Part shown: in pieces, positions 32,343 through 41,699 of the stretch
Layout of the letters: every line of letters begins with the position of its first letter
Numbering within the stretch: the stretch's first letter is position 1
Assembly (NCBI GenBank): GCA_050944475.1
Contig: JBMNRD010000006.1
Location: forward strand, 62,001-126,000
Length of the DNA stretch: 64,000 nt
Reading direction: 5' to 3'
Source of the DNA: RGIG5612 sp050944475
GTDB taxonomy: Bacteria > Bacillota > Clostridia > Lachnospirales > Lachnospiraceae
The notes under the pieces: generated by a model
Database searches by the model: none
What the model saw: the letters and a program-made list of their open reading frames with translations, nothing else
Told to the model about the DNA's origin: nothing
Translations under genes and position numbers: made by a program

Positions 32343-33836
32343 ATGAAACTTTTTTCAGCAAAAGATAACCTAAAGCATTATGTTATGGTTATCATAGGCC
32401 TTATGATCACTGCCCTTGGATGGATACTTCCACCGTTCGGCATGATGACGGTAGGCGGAATGAAAGCTTTGTTTACTTTCATTGCAGTTATATTCCTTTG
32501 GACGGCAGACGAAATCGAATGGTCGTCAATTTTCGGCATCATAATGGTTGCATTTATGGTGGGGGAACTCTATCCTGACTTTAAAGGTCCCGGAGTATGG
32601 CACGCAATTTCACTTTCTTTCGGAGCATGGCTGATTACATTTATTGTTGCCTGTCTTATTATGACATATGCCGTAACCGAAACAGGCATGATAAAGCGTA
32701 TAGCAAGCTGGTTCCTGAGAAGAAAAGTTGCTCAGAAAAGTCCATGGAAATTTACATTTATGCTTCTTCTGTCAGCGCTGGTTATCGGGTGCTTTTTGGA
32801 TCCTACAGTGACCCTTGTATTTTATCTCGGATTTGAAAAATCCATATGTGAACTGCTTGGATACAAAAAGGGAGACCGTTATCCTGCCATGCTTATTACA
32901 GCAACATGCTTTACTATTATGATTGCTTACTGCATGACTCCGATTTCACATGTTTCCATTCTTATGGGTGTAGGATTAATCGGCGACCTTACGGGTGTGT
33001 ACGTTGACTTCCTTTCCTATATGATTGTCGGCGTTCCTATCGGCATTATATGCTTCCTTATACTTTATTTATTCTTTATGAAGTTCTATAAGGTTGATTT
33101 AAGCAACTTTGAAGGCAAGGACCTTTCCGTTGTTGCTGGAGAAAAGACTCCTATTACCAAACGTGAAATCTGGTCGACGGCCATTTTCCTTATTGTTGTT
33201 GCGGTATGGCTTCTTGAAGGGTTTGTCAATATTGTTGCTCCGGAATCGGCGCTTAACGCGACCCTGTCGGGAATTACCATGGTTATCCCCGCATTGGTTG
33301 CGACCGTAGTTATGATGATTATACGTGTAGAAGGCCGTCCGCTGCTTGATTTCAATACCGCCATGAGAAAAGGCGTGCCGTGGAACGTAATTGCACTTCT
33401 TGCCTGTGTATTTGTTATAGGTTCGGTTATCACCGTTGATACGGCAGGCTTTACGGCAACTATAGCATCATGGCTGTTGCCTATTATGGGCAGTGGAATG
33501 AACACCTTTGTTATTATGGCAATAATAGGCGTGTTGATGGTTGTTGCAACAAACTTCCTTAACAACATTCCGATTATGATGCTTGCTCTGAATGTACTTA
33601 TGCCTTTGGCTGTAGGGATGGGACTGAAAGGCGGAGCAGCGGGAATGGCGATTATGATCGCTGTAAATCTTGCTTTTGCAACGCCCGCTTCCTTTGCTAA
33701 TAATGCAATCGTGTTTGCAGATGACTGGGCAATCAGGAAGGAATGCTATAAGTTCGGCTTTATCGCAATGGGTATATCTATGGTAGTTTGCGGATTAATT
33801 TTGTTCCCTTGGGCAAATTTAGTGCTTCCGACTTAA
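32343..33836 (+). CDS. DASS/SLC13-type anion (dicarboxylate) transporter
   Basis: The 497-residue membrane protein has about 12-13 helices. Features such as FLDPTVTLVFYLG, TCFTIMIAYCMTPISH and NNIPIMMLALNVLMPL place it among divalent anion:Na+ symporters or a close sister. AAGGGAGG at 32325-32332 fits ATG 32343 (ten bases) and not ATG 32334 (one base). It is separated from the cupin gene by a terminator and 216 bp. Substrate probably a carboxylate; the IorAB genes beyond suggest an aryl or branched keto acid, but this is inference. Confidence 0.82.
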   Translation: MKLFSAKDNLKHYVMVIIGLMITALGWILPPFGMMTVGGMKALFTFIAVIFLWTADEIEWSSIFGIIMVAFMVGELYPDFKGPGVWHAISLSFGAWLITFIVACLIMTYAVTETGMIKRIASWFLRRKVAQKSPWKFTFMLLLSALVIGCFLDPTVTLVFYLGFEKSICELLGYKKGDRYPAMLITATCFTIMIAYCMTPISHVSILMGVGLIGDLTGVYVDFLSYMIVGVPIGIICFLILYLFFMKFYKVDLSNFEGKDLSVVAGEKTPITKREIWSTAIFLIVVAVWLLEGFVNIVAPESALNATLSGITMVIPALVATVVMMIIRVEGRPLLDFNTAMRKGVPWNVIALLACVFVIGSVITVDTAGFTATIASWLLPIMGSGMNTFVIMAIIGVLMVVATNFLNNIPIMMLALNVLMPLAVGMGLKGGAAGMAIMIAVNLAFATPASFANNAIVFADDWAIRKECYKFGFIAMGISMVVCGLILFPWANLVLPT

Positions 33837-33852
33837 AAAACAGCAAATGTTT

Positions 33853-33885
33853 AGGGCCACGTACAGTCTTCTGACGCGTGGCCCT
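33853..33885 (+). terminator. Hairpin after the transporter gene
   Basis: AGGGCCACG (33853-33861) pairs with CGTGGCCCT (33877-33885), with only GAATAAAA after it, so it may be a partial terminator or processing stem. It may set different expression of the transporter and the downstream genes. Confidence 0.65.
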
Positions 33886-34052
33886 GAATAAAAGGGTTCA
33901 AATGAAAGGGAGAAAAAGTCATGAAAATCCCATCCGGCCCGTAACAGTTGACAGTCGGGAATCCCCTTGCCGAACTAACAAAAAATGTTACGGAATATTC
34001 TTCAGGATGGGGATATTTTAACGGAAAAAATATTTAGACGGAGGTAATGAAA

Positions 34053-34709
34053 ATGTATTCACTGAAATTATATTATGATACTCTTGCTCCGGGAGCGAAA
34101 GCTGAGTATATCGAGGCACAGCACAGCGTATGTTATGTTCTGACCGGAAGTGCGGTTATTAACGATCAGAAGGTTGGGGCGGACGAGTGTGTTTATTGCC
34201 AGGATTATGTATTGGAAGAAGCCGGTCCTGAAGGATGTGTAATTTGGCGCTGGGAACTGGAAAGAACAGCGGAGAAGAGGCACACAGCAGAGGGTGAAGG
34301 CGTGGAGTCCGTTATGAGGATGGCCAGAGAAGTGGGCATGTTCAAACTCGTTCCGACCGGCCAATGGATGTTCCGTCTGGACTGCATATATGACTGCGCA
34401 GGAAGTACGGGGCTTCATTCACATCCGGGCTCCGGAATACGGTCAATGGTAGAAGGACATATGAAAGTTGAATCCTCAGTTGGTGAAAACTCCGACAATA
34501 ACGGATGCGGCGCCGTGTGGTATGAGGAAGGTGCCTATCCGGTAGTTTCCACGGTTGAGCCCGGTACAACATGCCGCTTCATGAGATGCATGGTTATGCC
34601 GGCTGAGTATATGGAATGCACTTCAGAGAGCCCGAACTGGATCGAGGGAGCAAAGGCTGTACAGAGCTCATGGAAGGGCTATTTCCAGAAGGTTGTAACA
34701 TTAAGATAG
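34053..34709 (+). CDS. Cupin-fold protein
   Basis: GGAGG at 34040-34044 favours ATG 34053 over 34047. The 218-residue protein shows two cupin-like barrels: the N-terminal half (ITG-like SVCYVLTGSAVINDQ) and the second with LHSHPGSGIRSMVEGHMKV, whose histidines could bind a metal. Small bicupins handle keto acids, sugars or act as isomerases and dioxygenases; substrate is not clear. It lies 22 bp before iorA and probably works on the same compound. Confidence 0.75.
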   Translation: MYSLKLYYDTLAPGAKAEYIEAQHSVCYVLTGSAVINDQKVGADECVYCQDYVLEEAGPEGCVIWRWELERTAEKRHTAEGEGVESVMRMAREVGMFKLVPTGQWMFRLDCIYDCAGSTGLHSHPGSGIRSMVEGHMKVESSVGENSDNNGCGAVWYEEGAYPVVSTVEPGTTCRFMRCMVMPAEYMECTSESPNWIEGAKAVQSSWKGYFQKVVTLR

Positions 34710-34731
34710 TAAATAAGGAGCCAAAAGCATT

Positions 34732-36516
34732 ATGAAAGTACTAATGACCGGCAATGAGGCAGTTGCAAGAGGTGTATGGGAAGCGGGCGCTGAATTTGCC
34801 GCCTCGTATCCCGGGACACCGAGCACGGAAATTTTAGAGACTCTGGCAACATATGATAAAAGCGAAATAATCGCTGAATGGGCGCCCAATGAAAAGGTTG
34901 CATTGGAAAGTGCGTTTGGCGCTTCCATGGCAGGCGTAAGAAGTTTTGCATCGATGAAATGTGTCGGGGTGAATGCTTCCGCCGACCCCTGGATGTGCTT
35001 TTCTTACACGGGAGTCGGAGAGGGAATGGTGGTTGCCATCGCTGACGAACCCGGTCAACAGTCAAGCGGTCAATCGGCTCAGGATGACAGAACATTTTTG
35101 AAGCACGCCAGACATCCGTTTTTTGCACCGGCAAACAGCCAGGAGGCAAAAGACATGGTGAAGGAAGCATATAAAATCAGCAATCAGATTGACGCATTGG
35201 TTGCTATTCATATGACAACCAGGATTTGTCACGCTAAAACGATTGTGGAATTAGGGGAAAGGGAGGCGGTGGAACATAAGCCCTATGTAAAGGACGCTTC
35301 AAAATACGTTCCGCTGCCGGCCAATTCTCCGAAGATGGTGAAGCATAGTTTTGAAAAACTGGAGAGTCTGAAGGAATATTCGGAAAAGACTGCATTTAAT
35401 TTTGAGGACTTGCATTCGCCCGAAATTGGCGTGGTTTGCTCTGGCTGTTCGTATTACTTTGCAAAAGAAGTATTTGGAAATAGTGCGTCGTATTACAAAG
35501 TAGGATTCGTAAATCCGCTTCCGATCAATAGTATTAAAGCTTTTGCTTCCAAGGTTAAAAAGCTTTATGTAATTGAAGAAACCGATCCGCTGATTGAAAA
35601 CGAATTACGCTTAAACGGCATAGAGTGCATCGGGAAAGACCTGCTCCCAATAACAGGGGAACTCCTTCCGGAAGTTTTAAGAGAAAAACTTCTCGGCATA
35701 AAGCCTGAGAAAAAAGATGTGGACCGGACGAAGATTATCGGAAGGCCGCCGTCACTTTGCGCCGGATGCCCTCACAGAGGTGTGTTTTATGAGCTTTCCA
35801 AAATCAGAAATGTAATGGTATCTTCTGATATCGGATGCTATTCTCTGGGTTCAACCCCTCCATACAATGTCGGCGATACGGGCGTTTGTATGGGATCAAG
35901 TATCAGCATTGGACACGGTTTCCAAAAAGCAATGTCAAAAATCAACGGAACCCACAAGGTGGTTTCGATTTTGGGCGATTCAACATTTATTCATACCGGA
36001 ATCCAATCATTGATAAGTGCGGTCTATAATAATTCCGCTACTGTTAATATTATTCTGGATAACAGAATTACCGGGATGACCGGCCATCAGGAAAACCCGA
36101 CATCCGGGTTTACGGCGCAAGGAGATCCGGCGCCTGAGGTTGACATTCCGGCTGTTTGTGCGGCAATAGGCGTAAAGCATATAACAACAGTAAATCCGAA
36201 CAACCTGGAAGAATTTCGAACCGTTTTGAAGGAGTATTTGGAGTATGAGGAGCCAAGCGTAATTATAACAAGGTGGCCGTGTGCTCTTAAGAAATTCAGC
36301 CGGCAGGATAAGATGGAATTTCCTGAAATGTTTCAGGATAGATATCATGTAAATGATGAATTATGTATAGGTTGCAAAAGCTGTCTGAAATGCGGTTGCC
36401 CGGCGATTATTTTTGACAAGGACAAAAAGAAGGCAGTTATTAGCGAGAATTGCGTAGGCTGCGGAGTTTGTTCCCAGATATGCAATTTCAAAGCAATTGA
36501 AAAGGAGTTTCGTTAA
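34732..36516 (+). CDS. iorA: Indolepyruvate:ferredoxin oxidoreductase alpha subunit
   Basis: The enzyme oxidatively decarboxylates aryl pyruvates to aryl acetyl-CoA with ferredoxin as acceptor. The 594-residue subunit has the pyrimidine-binding N-domain (AASYPGTPSTEI), CAGCPHRG, the TPP motif region GDSTFIHTGIQSL to DNRITGMTGHQ, and two [4Fe-4S] motifs at the C-terminus (CIGCKSCLKCGCP and CVGCGVCSQIC). It pairs with IorB directly downstream; stop and next start are one base apart. Confidence 0.93.
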   Translation: MKVLMTGNEAVARGVWEAGAEFAASYPGTPSTEILETLATYDKSEIIAEWAPNEKVALESAFGASMAGVRSFASMKCVGVNASADPWMCFSYTGVGEGMVVAIADEPGQQSSGQSAQDDRTFLKHARHPFFAPANSQEAKDMVKEAYKISNQIDALVAIHMTTRICHAKTIVELGEREAVEHKPYVKDASKYVPLPANSPKMVKHSFEKLESLKEYSEKTAFNFEDLHSPEIGVVCSGCSYYFAKEVFGNSASYYKVGFVNPLPINSIKAFASKVKKLYVIEETDPLIENELRLNGIECIGKDLLPITGELLPEVLREKLLGIKPEKKDVDRTKIIGRPPSLCAGCPHRGVFYELSKIRNVMVSSDIGCYSLGSTPPYNVGDTGVCMGSSISIGHGFQKAMSKINGTHKVVSILGDSTFIHTGIQSLISAVYNNSATVNIILDNRITGMTGHQENPTSGFTAQGDPAPEVDIPAVCAAIGVKHITTVNPNNLEEFRTVLKEYLEYEEPSVIITRWPCALKKFSRQDKMEFPEMFQDRYHVNDELCIGCKSCLKCGCPAIIFDKDKKKAVISENCVGCGVCSQICNFKAIEKEFR

Positions 36517-36517
36517 T

Positions 36518-37096
36518 ATGACAAAGAGCATTCTTTTGGTTGGAGTAGGCGGGCAGGGAACAATTACTGCTGCAAAACTTTTAACGACCGGATTTCTGGA
36601 AGCCGGCTTCGATGTTAAAATGAGTGAAATCCATGGAATGAGTCAAAGAGGAGGATCAGTTTCTTCTCATATAAAATATAACGCTGACGGTGAAGTCTAT
36701 TCGCCGGTTATAGGCGCCGGCGAGGCGGATATCATGGTTTCATTTGAACAGATGGAAGCTCTCAGATGGATCGATTGTGTAAAGCAGGACGGGGCAATTG
36801 TAACCAGCACCGAAAAAATAGCAGGCATGCCGATTCTTATCGGCAACAGTGATTATCCGGAGAATATTATCGATGAATTGAAGAAGGTTGTTCGAACAGT
36901 AATTCCCGTAGACGTCGTTTCGGAAGCAAAAAAAATAGGCAACAGCAGGGTTGCCAATGTGATTTTGCTTGGAGCAATTGTCAAATATATGAATCTTGAA
37001 AATATAGATTGGCAAAAGATTATCAGAGAAAATGTGAAAGAAGCATTCGTTGACTTGAATTTGCAAGCCTTCGAACTTGGGAAAACACTGATTTAA
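36518..37096 (+). CDS. iorB: Indolepyruvate:ferredoxin oxidoreductase beta subunit
   Basis: The 192-residue subunit has LLVGVGGQGTITAAKLL at the start and EIHGMSQRGGSVSSHIKY, signatures of the gamma-type domain of 2-oxoacid oxidoreductases. AAAGGAG overlaps the end of iorA. Together they form the small two-subunit IOR. A strong hairpin follows at 37138. Confidence 0.93.
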   Translation: MTKSILLVGVGGQGTITAAKLLTTGFLEAGFDVKMSEIHGMSQRGGSVSSHIKYNADGEVYSPVIGAGEADIMVSFEQMEALRWIDCVKQDGAIVTSTEKIAGMPILIGNSDYPENIIDELKKVVRTVIPVDVVSEAKKIGNSRVANVILLGAIVKYMNLENIDWQKIIRENVKEAFVDLNLQAFELGKTLI

Positions 37097-37137
37097 AAAA
37101 AAGTGTGGAATTAACCCCTTTATTATATTATGTGCAC

Positions 37138-37174
37138 GAAAACAAGAGTCTGATGTTTGTAGACTCTTGTTTTC
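37138..37174. terminator. Terminator after iorB
   Basis: GAAAACAAGAGTCT (37138-37151) pairs perfectly with AGACTCTTGTTTTC (37161-37174) over 14 bp around a nine-base loop. The T-rich 3' arm fits a rho-independent terminator; the A-rich 5' arm would allow it to work in both directions. Confidence 0.8.
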
Positions 37175-37234
37175 ATGTGCTTCCTTTGATGTATGCCCGG
37201 GAAGGAGGGCGTATGCTTTTCTTAAAATCTCCCA

Positions 37235-37263
37235 TTGATACCCTTGAAATATTGGAGTATAAT
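37235..37263 (+). promoter_or_regulatory. Promoter of the CBS-domain gene
   Basis: TTGATA (37235-37240) and TATAAT (37258-37263) are 17 bp apart, 71 bp ahead of ATG 37335. Confidence 0.7.
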
Positions 37264-37334
37264 ATCATAGTGTGTTTTATAGTCGCTAATTATGCGCTTA
37301 TGAGACCCGCCATGAAATTAAGGGGATAAATAAC

Positions 37335-37772
37335 ATGAATATTTTGTTCTTTTTGACACCGAAAAGCGACGTGGATTTTATCAATGAGGACGCTTCGCTG
37401 TTGAAAACCTTGCAAAAAATGCAGGAGAGAAATTACCAGGCCATTCCCATCGTAGGGAAGACCGGCAGATATATCGGCACAATACATGCCGGCGACATTC
37501 TGGGGTGTATAAAGGAAAATTTTAATCTTTCGTTAGCGGATGCGTCGGATTTCCCGCTGAAAAACGTGCGACGGGTCAGAGATAACAAGGCGGTAAATGC
37601 TAACTGTCATATTGAAGATATTTTTGAAAAAATAGTCATTCAGAACTTCATACCGGTGGTTGATGACGACGAGAATTTTATCGGAATAATTACGCGAGGT
37701 GACGTAATAAAGTTTGTGTACAACTCATATCTGAAGGGAGCGGAAAACAGTCCGTTAGATAAGTACGAATAA
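37335..37772 (+). CDS. CBS-domain pair protein
   Basis: The 145-residue protein consists of two CBS motifs (about 1-60 and 80-135): LKTLQKMQERNYQAIPIV then GYIGTIHAGDIL-like text, and NFIPVVDDDENFIGIITRGDVIKF. Paired CBS motifs bind adenine nucleotides and sense energy state. No effector domain is attached. AAGGGG precedes the ATG. It lies 30 bp upstream of tyrS. Confidence 0.82.
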   Translation: MNILFFLTPKSDVDFINEDASLLKTLQKMQERNYQAIPIVGKTGRYIGTIHAGDILGCIKENFNLSLADASDFPLKNVRRVRDNKAVNANCHIEDIFEKIVIQNFIPVVDDDENFIGIITRGDVIKFVYNSYLKGAENSPLDKYE

Positions 37773-37802
37773 CATATAATTAAACCGCAAGGAGACAACG
37801 GA

Positions 37803-39032
37803 ATGTCACAGAATGCATACGACATTTTAGAGGAAAGAGGCTTTATTGCCCAGTGCACACATCCGGAGGAGTTAAGAGAGCTGCTGGGTAAGGAGCGGGT
37901 AAAGTTTTATATAGGATTTGACGCGACGGCGGATTCGCTTACCGCGGGGCATTTTCTGACAATCATGGCCATGATGCACATGCAAAAGGCCGGCCATATT
38001 CCTGTTGCGCTGATGGGCGGCGGCACCACCATGGTAGGTGATCCGTCGGGCAAAAGCGACATGCGCAAGATGATGACAAAGGAAATGATTGATTACAACG
38101 TGGAGTGCTTCAAGGCCCAGATCGGCAAATTTCTTGATACATCCGAAGGCAGGATGATTTTCAAGAATAATGCCGACTGGCTTCTTTCCCTGAACTATGT
38201 TGATTTTTTAAGGGAAGTGGGGGTTTATTTCTCGGTCAACAGGATGCTGGCTGCCGATTGCTACAAGCAGAGACTGGAAAAGGGCCTTACATTCTTCGAG
38301 TTCAATTATATGATTATGCAGTCTTATGATTTTCTGAAGCTGAACCAAAGTGACGGTGTATGCCTGCAGATGGGCGGGGATGACCAGTGGTCCAATATTA
38401 TCGGCGGCGTTGAGTTGATTAGAAGAAAAGAGCAAAAGCCCGCTTACGGTTTGACATTGACTTTGCTTACCAATTCGGAAGGCGAGAAAATGGGCAAGAC
38501 AGTTAAGGGTGCTCTGTGGCTCGATCCCGCCAAGACAACGCCATATGAGTTCTACCAGTACTGGAGAAATATCGAGGATGTAAAGGTTGAAGAGTGTCTC
38601 GGACTTCTTACATTCCTTCCGATGGACGAGGTCAGAAGGCTCGGGACATTGGAAGGCGCGGAGATTAACCGGGCAAAGGAAGTTCTTGCCTATGAAATCA
38701 CAAAGATTGTCCACGGCGAGGAAGAGGCGCAGAAGGTTCATGATGCGGCCAGGGCGGTATTTTCCGGTGACGGCGTAAGCGATGACATGCCGACTTTTCA
38801 GTACACCCGGGAAGCATTTGAATCAGCCGACGTAATCCAGGCCCTTGTGGATACAGGCATGGCTCCGACAAGAAGCGAGGGCAGACGTCTTATTGAAGGA
38901 GGCGGCGTAATCATAAACGACGAGAAGGTCATCGACATAAAAAGAGAGCTTCTTGATTCAGATTTAACCGATGAAGGATATTTAATCCTTAAGAGGGGCA
39001 AAAAGAAATCCTATAAGATAGTAGTGAAGTAA
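37803..39032 (+). CDS. tyrS: Tyrosyl-tRNA synthetase
   Basis: The 409-residue class I synthetase shows FDATADSLTAGHF (HIGH region), GGDDQWSNI, KMGKT (KMSKS equivalent) and an S4 RNA-binding domain at the C-terminus (about 345-405, RSEGRRLIEGGGVIINDEKV). It belongs to the TyrZ-like branch. GCAAGGAG precedes the ATG. No T-box leader is present in the short gap. Confidence 0.95.
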   Translation: MSQNAYDILEERGFIAQCTHPEELRELLGKERVKFYIGFDATADSLTAGHFLTIMAMMHMQKAGHIPVALMGGGTTMVGDPSGKSDMRKMMTKEMIDYNVECFKAQIGKFLDTSEGRMIFKNNADWLLSLNYVDFLREVGVYFSVNRMLAADCYKQRLEKGLTFFEFNYMIMQSYDFLKLNQSDGVCLQMGGDDQWSNIIGGVELIRRKEQKPAYGLTLTLLTNSEGEKMGKTVKGALWLDPAKTTPYEFYQYWRNIEDVKVEECLGLLTFLPMDEVRRLGTLEGAEINRAKEVLAYEITKIVHGEEEAQKVHDAARAVFSGDGVSDDMPTFQYTREAFESADVIQALVDTGMAPTRSEGRRLIEGGGVIINDEKVIDIKRELLDSDLTDEGYLILKRGKKKSYKIVVK

Positions 39033-39056
39033 TAATATTTGCTTAGGGGGCAAGTT

Positions 39057-41678
39057 TTGAGAAAGTCATATACAGCAAATGAATTAAGACAGATGTTCCT
39101 TGATTTCTTCGAGAGCAAGGATCATCTTGTGATGAAGAGTTTTTCATTGGTACCGCATAACGACAACAGTCTGCTGCTGATTAACTCGGGTATGGCTCCG
39201 TTGAAGCCGTATTTCACCGGCCGGGAGATTCCTCCGAACAAGAGAGTGGCAACTTGTCAGAAATGCATCAGGACAGGTGATATTGAAATCGTCGGAAAGA
39301 CAGCCCGCCACGGGACTTTTTTTGAGATGCTGGGCAACTTTTCCTTTGGCGACTATTTTAAGACAGAGTCCTTGCAGTGGACCTGGGAGTTTCTTACAGA
39401 GCATGTAGGCTTAGAGCCGGACAGGCTTTATCCGTCGGTCTATCTTGACGATGACGAGGCTTTCGAGATCTGGAATAAAGTTATCGGAGTGCCGAAAGAA
39501 AAAATATTCAGATTCGGCAAGGAAGATAACTTCTGGGAGCACGGCGCGGGACCTTGCGGACCATGTTCGGAGGTATATTATGACAGGGGCGAGAAATACG
39601 GCTGCGGAAAGGAAGGCTGTACGGTAGGCTGTGATTGCGACAGATATATGGAAGTCTGGAACAACGTGTTTACTCAGTTTGACGGAGACGGCGAGGGCGG
39701 ATATACCGAGCTTGAAACTAAAAACATCGATACCGGCATGGGCCTTGAAAGGCTTGCCGTAATATCTCAGAATGTCGATTCCATTTTCGATGTTGATTCA
39801 ATCCGTGCTATTCGCGAAAAGGTTTGCGAGGCTGCAAGCATTGAGTATCATACAGACGACAGGAAGGACATTTCCGTGCGTTTGATTACGGACCATATCA
39901 GAAGCGCAACATTTATGATTTCCGACGGAATCAATGCTTCAAATGAAGGTCGCGGATATGTTCTTCGCCGCCTTATCAGAAGGGCTGCAAGGCATATCAG
40001 GATGCTGGGCATCACCGATCATTTCATGCCGATCCTTTCGGAAACCGTCATTGAGTGCTCAAAGGATGCGTATCCCGAGCTGGCTGAAAAGAAGAGCATG
40101 ATTCTTAAGACTTTAGCTGATGAGGAGACCAGATTCTATAAGACCCTTGACCAGGGAATGAAGATTCTGACAGATATGGTTGAAAAGACCAAGGCTGAAG
40201 GCAAGGCCGTTCTTTCGGGAATTGACGCTTTTAAGCTTTACGATACATTCGGTTTCCCGCTTGATCTGACAAAGGACGTTTTGGAAGACGAGGACATGGG
40301 CGTTGATGAGGGGGGCTTCAACAAGGAAATGCAAAAACAGCGTGAAACTGCCCGCAAGGCCCGCAAGACGACCAATTACATGGGCACGGATGCGACTGTT
40401 TATGAAGAACTTCCTATGCTTAAGGCTACCGAATTTACCGGCTATGACCTTATCAGGGACATGTCTGTCATCATGGCTCTGACAACCGAGGACAGCGTTT
40501 GCCAGACCCTGGCAGAGGGTGATGTCGGCACAATCATTGTTGCCGGGACACCTTTCTATGCTACAAAAGGCGGGCAGGAGGCCGATAGGGGACTTATATA
40601 CACAGATAATGCCGAATTTATCGTTAAGGATGTTATCGCACTGGCAAACGGCGTTACGGGTCATGTGGGTGTGGTTTCCAAAGGTCAGTTTATTACAGGT
40701 GAGAACGTAACCCTGGCAATTGATGAGAAAGTCAGAATGTCCACTGCCGGAAACCATAGTGCGACGCACCTTCTTCAGGCTGCGTTAAGAGAGGTTTTAG
40801 GCAGTCATGTTGAGCAGGCAGGTTCATTTGTTAATGATGAAAGATTAAGATTCGACTTTACCCATTTTTCGGCCATGAGCACTGAGGAAATCAAAAAAGT
40901 CGAAAAAATTGTAAATGAGAAAATCGAAGCCCGGCTTCCGGTTGTCGCAAAAATAATGGGTATTGAAGAAGCCAAGGAGATTGGCGCAATAGCTTTGTTT
41001 GGCGAGAAATACGGCGATGAAGTACGAGCGGTCACCATGGGGGATTATTCCGTCGAACTTTGCGGCGGGACACATGTGGAAAACACCGGAAATATCGGAA
41101 TGTTCAAGATAGTTTTCGAAGGATCTGTTGCCGGCGGAGTAAGAAGAATTGAAGCCATAACAGGACACGCGGTTCTTGACTATTTCACCGAAATCGAAGA
41201 AGCTTACAATGATGCCGCGGCAAAAGCAAAGGTTACACCCGACAGGCTAAGCAGAAAGATTGAAGACATGCAGGCCCGGATTAAGGAGCTTAATGCAGAA
41301 TTGAATTCATTGAAGTCCAAAGCTGTCAAGGAGTCAATGGGAGAGGTTGACATTCAGGAGGTAAACGGCATGTGCCTAATCACCGAAAGGGTGGATAATG
41401 TTGATATAAATGAATTGAGAAACTTGAGCGACCGGCTTAAGGAGCGGATGGGCGAGGGCGTTGTCGCATTAGCATCCGAGACCGGCGGTAAAGTAACACT
41501 TGTCGTGACGGCAACAGAGGGGGCAATTGCCAAAGGTGCTCATGCAGGCAATATCATTAAGGCCATTGCGCCAATGGTCGGCGGCGGCGGCGGCGGTCGT
41601 CCGAACATGGCCCAGGCCGGCGGAAAAGATGCGTCGGGAATTGATGCTGCCTTGGCGGCGGTCAAGGGACTGTTATAA
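39057..41678 (+). CDS. alaS: Alanyl-tRNA synthetase
   Basis: TTG 39057, seven bases after AGGGGG, begins MRKSYTANELRQMFLDFF, the usual AlaRS start. The 873-residue protein has the class II core (to about 450), the editing domain with the zinc motifs HSATHLLQ and CGGTHVENTG, and the C-Ala domain with GGGGGGRP near the end. Full length. It follows tyrS by 24 bp and precedes the zinc-ribbon protein by 21 bp. Confidence 0.96.
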   Translation: MRKSYTANELRQMFLDFFESKDHLVMKSFSLVPHNDNSLLLINSGMAPLKPYFTGREIPPNKRVATCQKCIRTGDIEIVGKTARHGTFFEMLGNFSFGDYFKTESLQWTWEFLTEHVGLEPDRLYPSVYLDDDEAFEIWNKVIGVPKEKIFRFGKEDNFWEHGAGPCGPCSEVYYDRGEKYGCGKEGCTVGCDCDRYMEVWNNVFTQFDGDGEGGYTELETKNIDTGMGLERLAVISQNVDSIFDVDSIRAIREKVCEAASIEYHTDDRKDISVRLITDHIRSATFMISDGINASNEGRGYVLRRLIRRAARHIRMLGITDHFMPILSETVIECSKDAYPELAEKKSMILKTLADEETRFYKTLDQGMKILTDMVEKTKAEGKAVLSGIDAFKLYDTFGFPLDLTKDVLEDEDMGVDEGGFNKEMQKQRETARKARKTTNYMGTDATVYEELPMLKATEFTGYDLIRDMSVIMALTTEDSVCQTLAEGDVGTIIVAGTPFYATKGGQEADRGLIYTDNAEFIVKDVIALANGVTGHVGVVSKGQFITGENVTLAIDEKVRMSTAGNHSATHLLQAALREVLGSHVEQAGSFVNDERLRFDFTHFSAMSTEEIKKVEKIVNEKIEARLPVVAKIMGIEEAKEIGAIALFGEKYGDEVRAVTMGDYSVELCGGTHVENTGNIGMFKIVFEGSVAGGVRRIEAITGHAVLDYFTEIEEAYNDAAAKAKVTPDRLSRKIEDMQARIKELNAELNSLKSKAVKESMGEVDIQEVNGMCLITERVDNVDINELRNLSDRLKERMGEGVVALASETGGKVTLVVTATEGAIAKGAHAGNIIKAIAPMVGGGGGGRPNMAQAGGKDASGIDAALAAVKGLL

Positions 41679-41699
41679 TACCTTTAGGAGAAAACAGAA

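Noticed and set aside
37105..37329. 74-codon frame after iorB
   Set aside because: It lacks a ribosome site and spans a perfect 14-bp terminator stem and the promoter of the CBS gene.
37773..37802. T-box leader for tyrS and alaS
   Set aside because: The gaps ahead of both genes are 24-30 bp, too short for a T-box.
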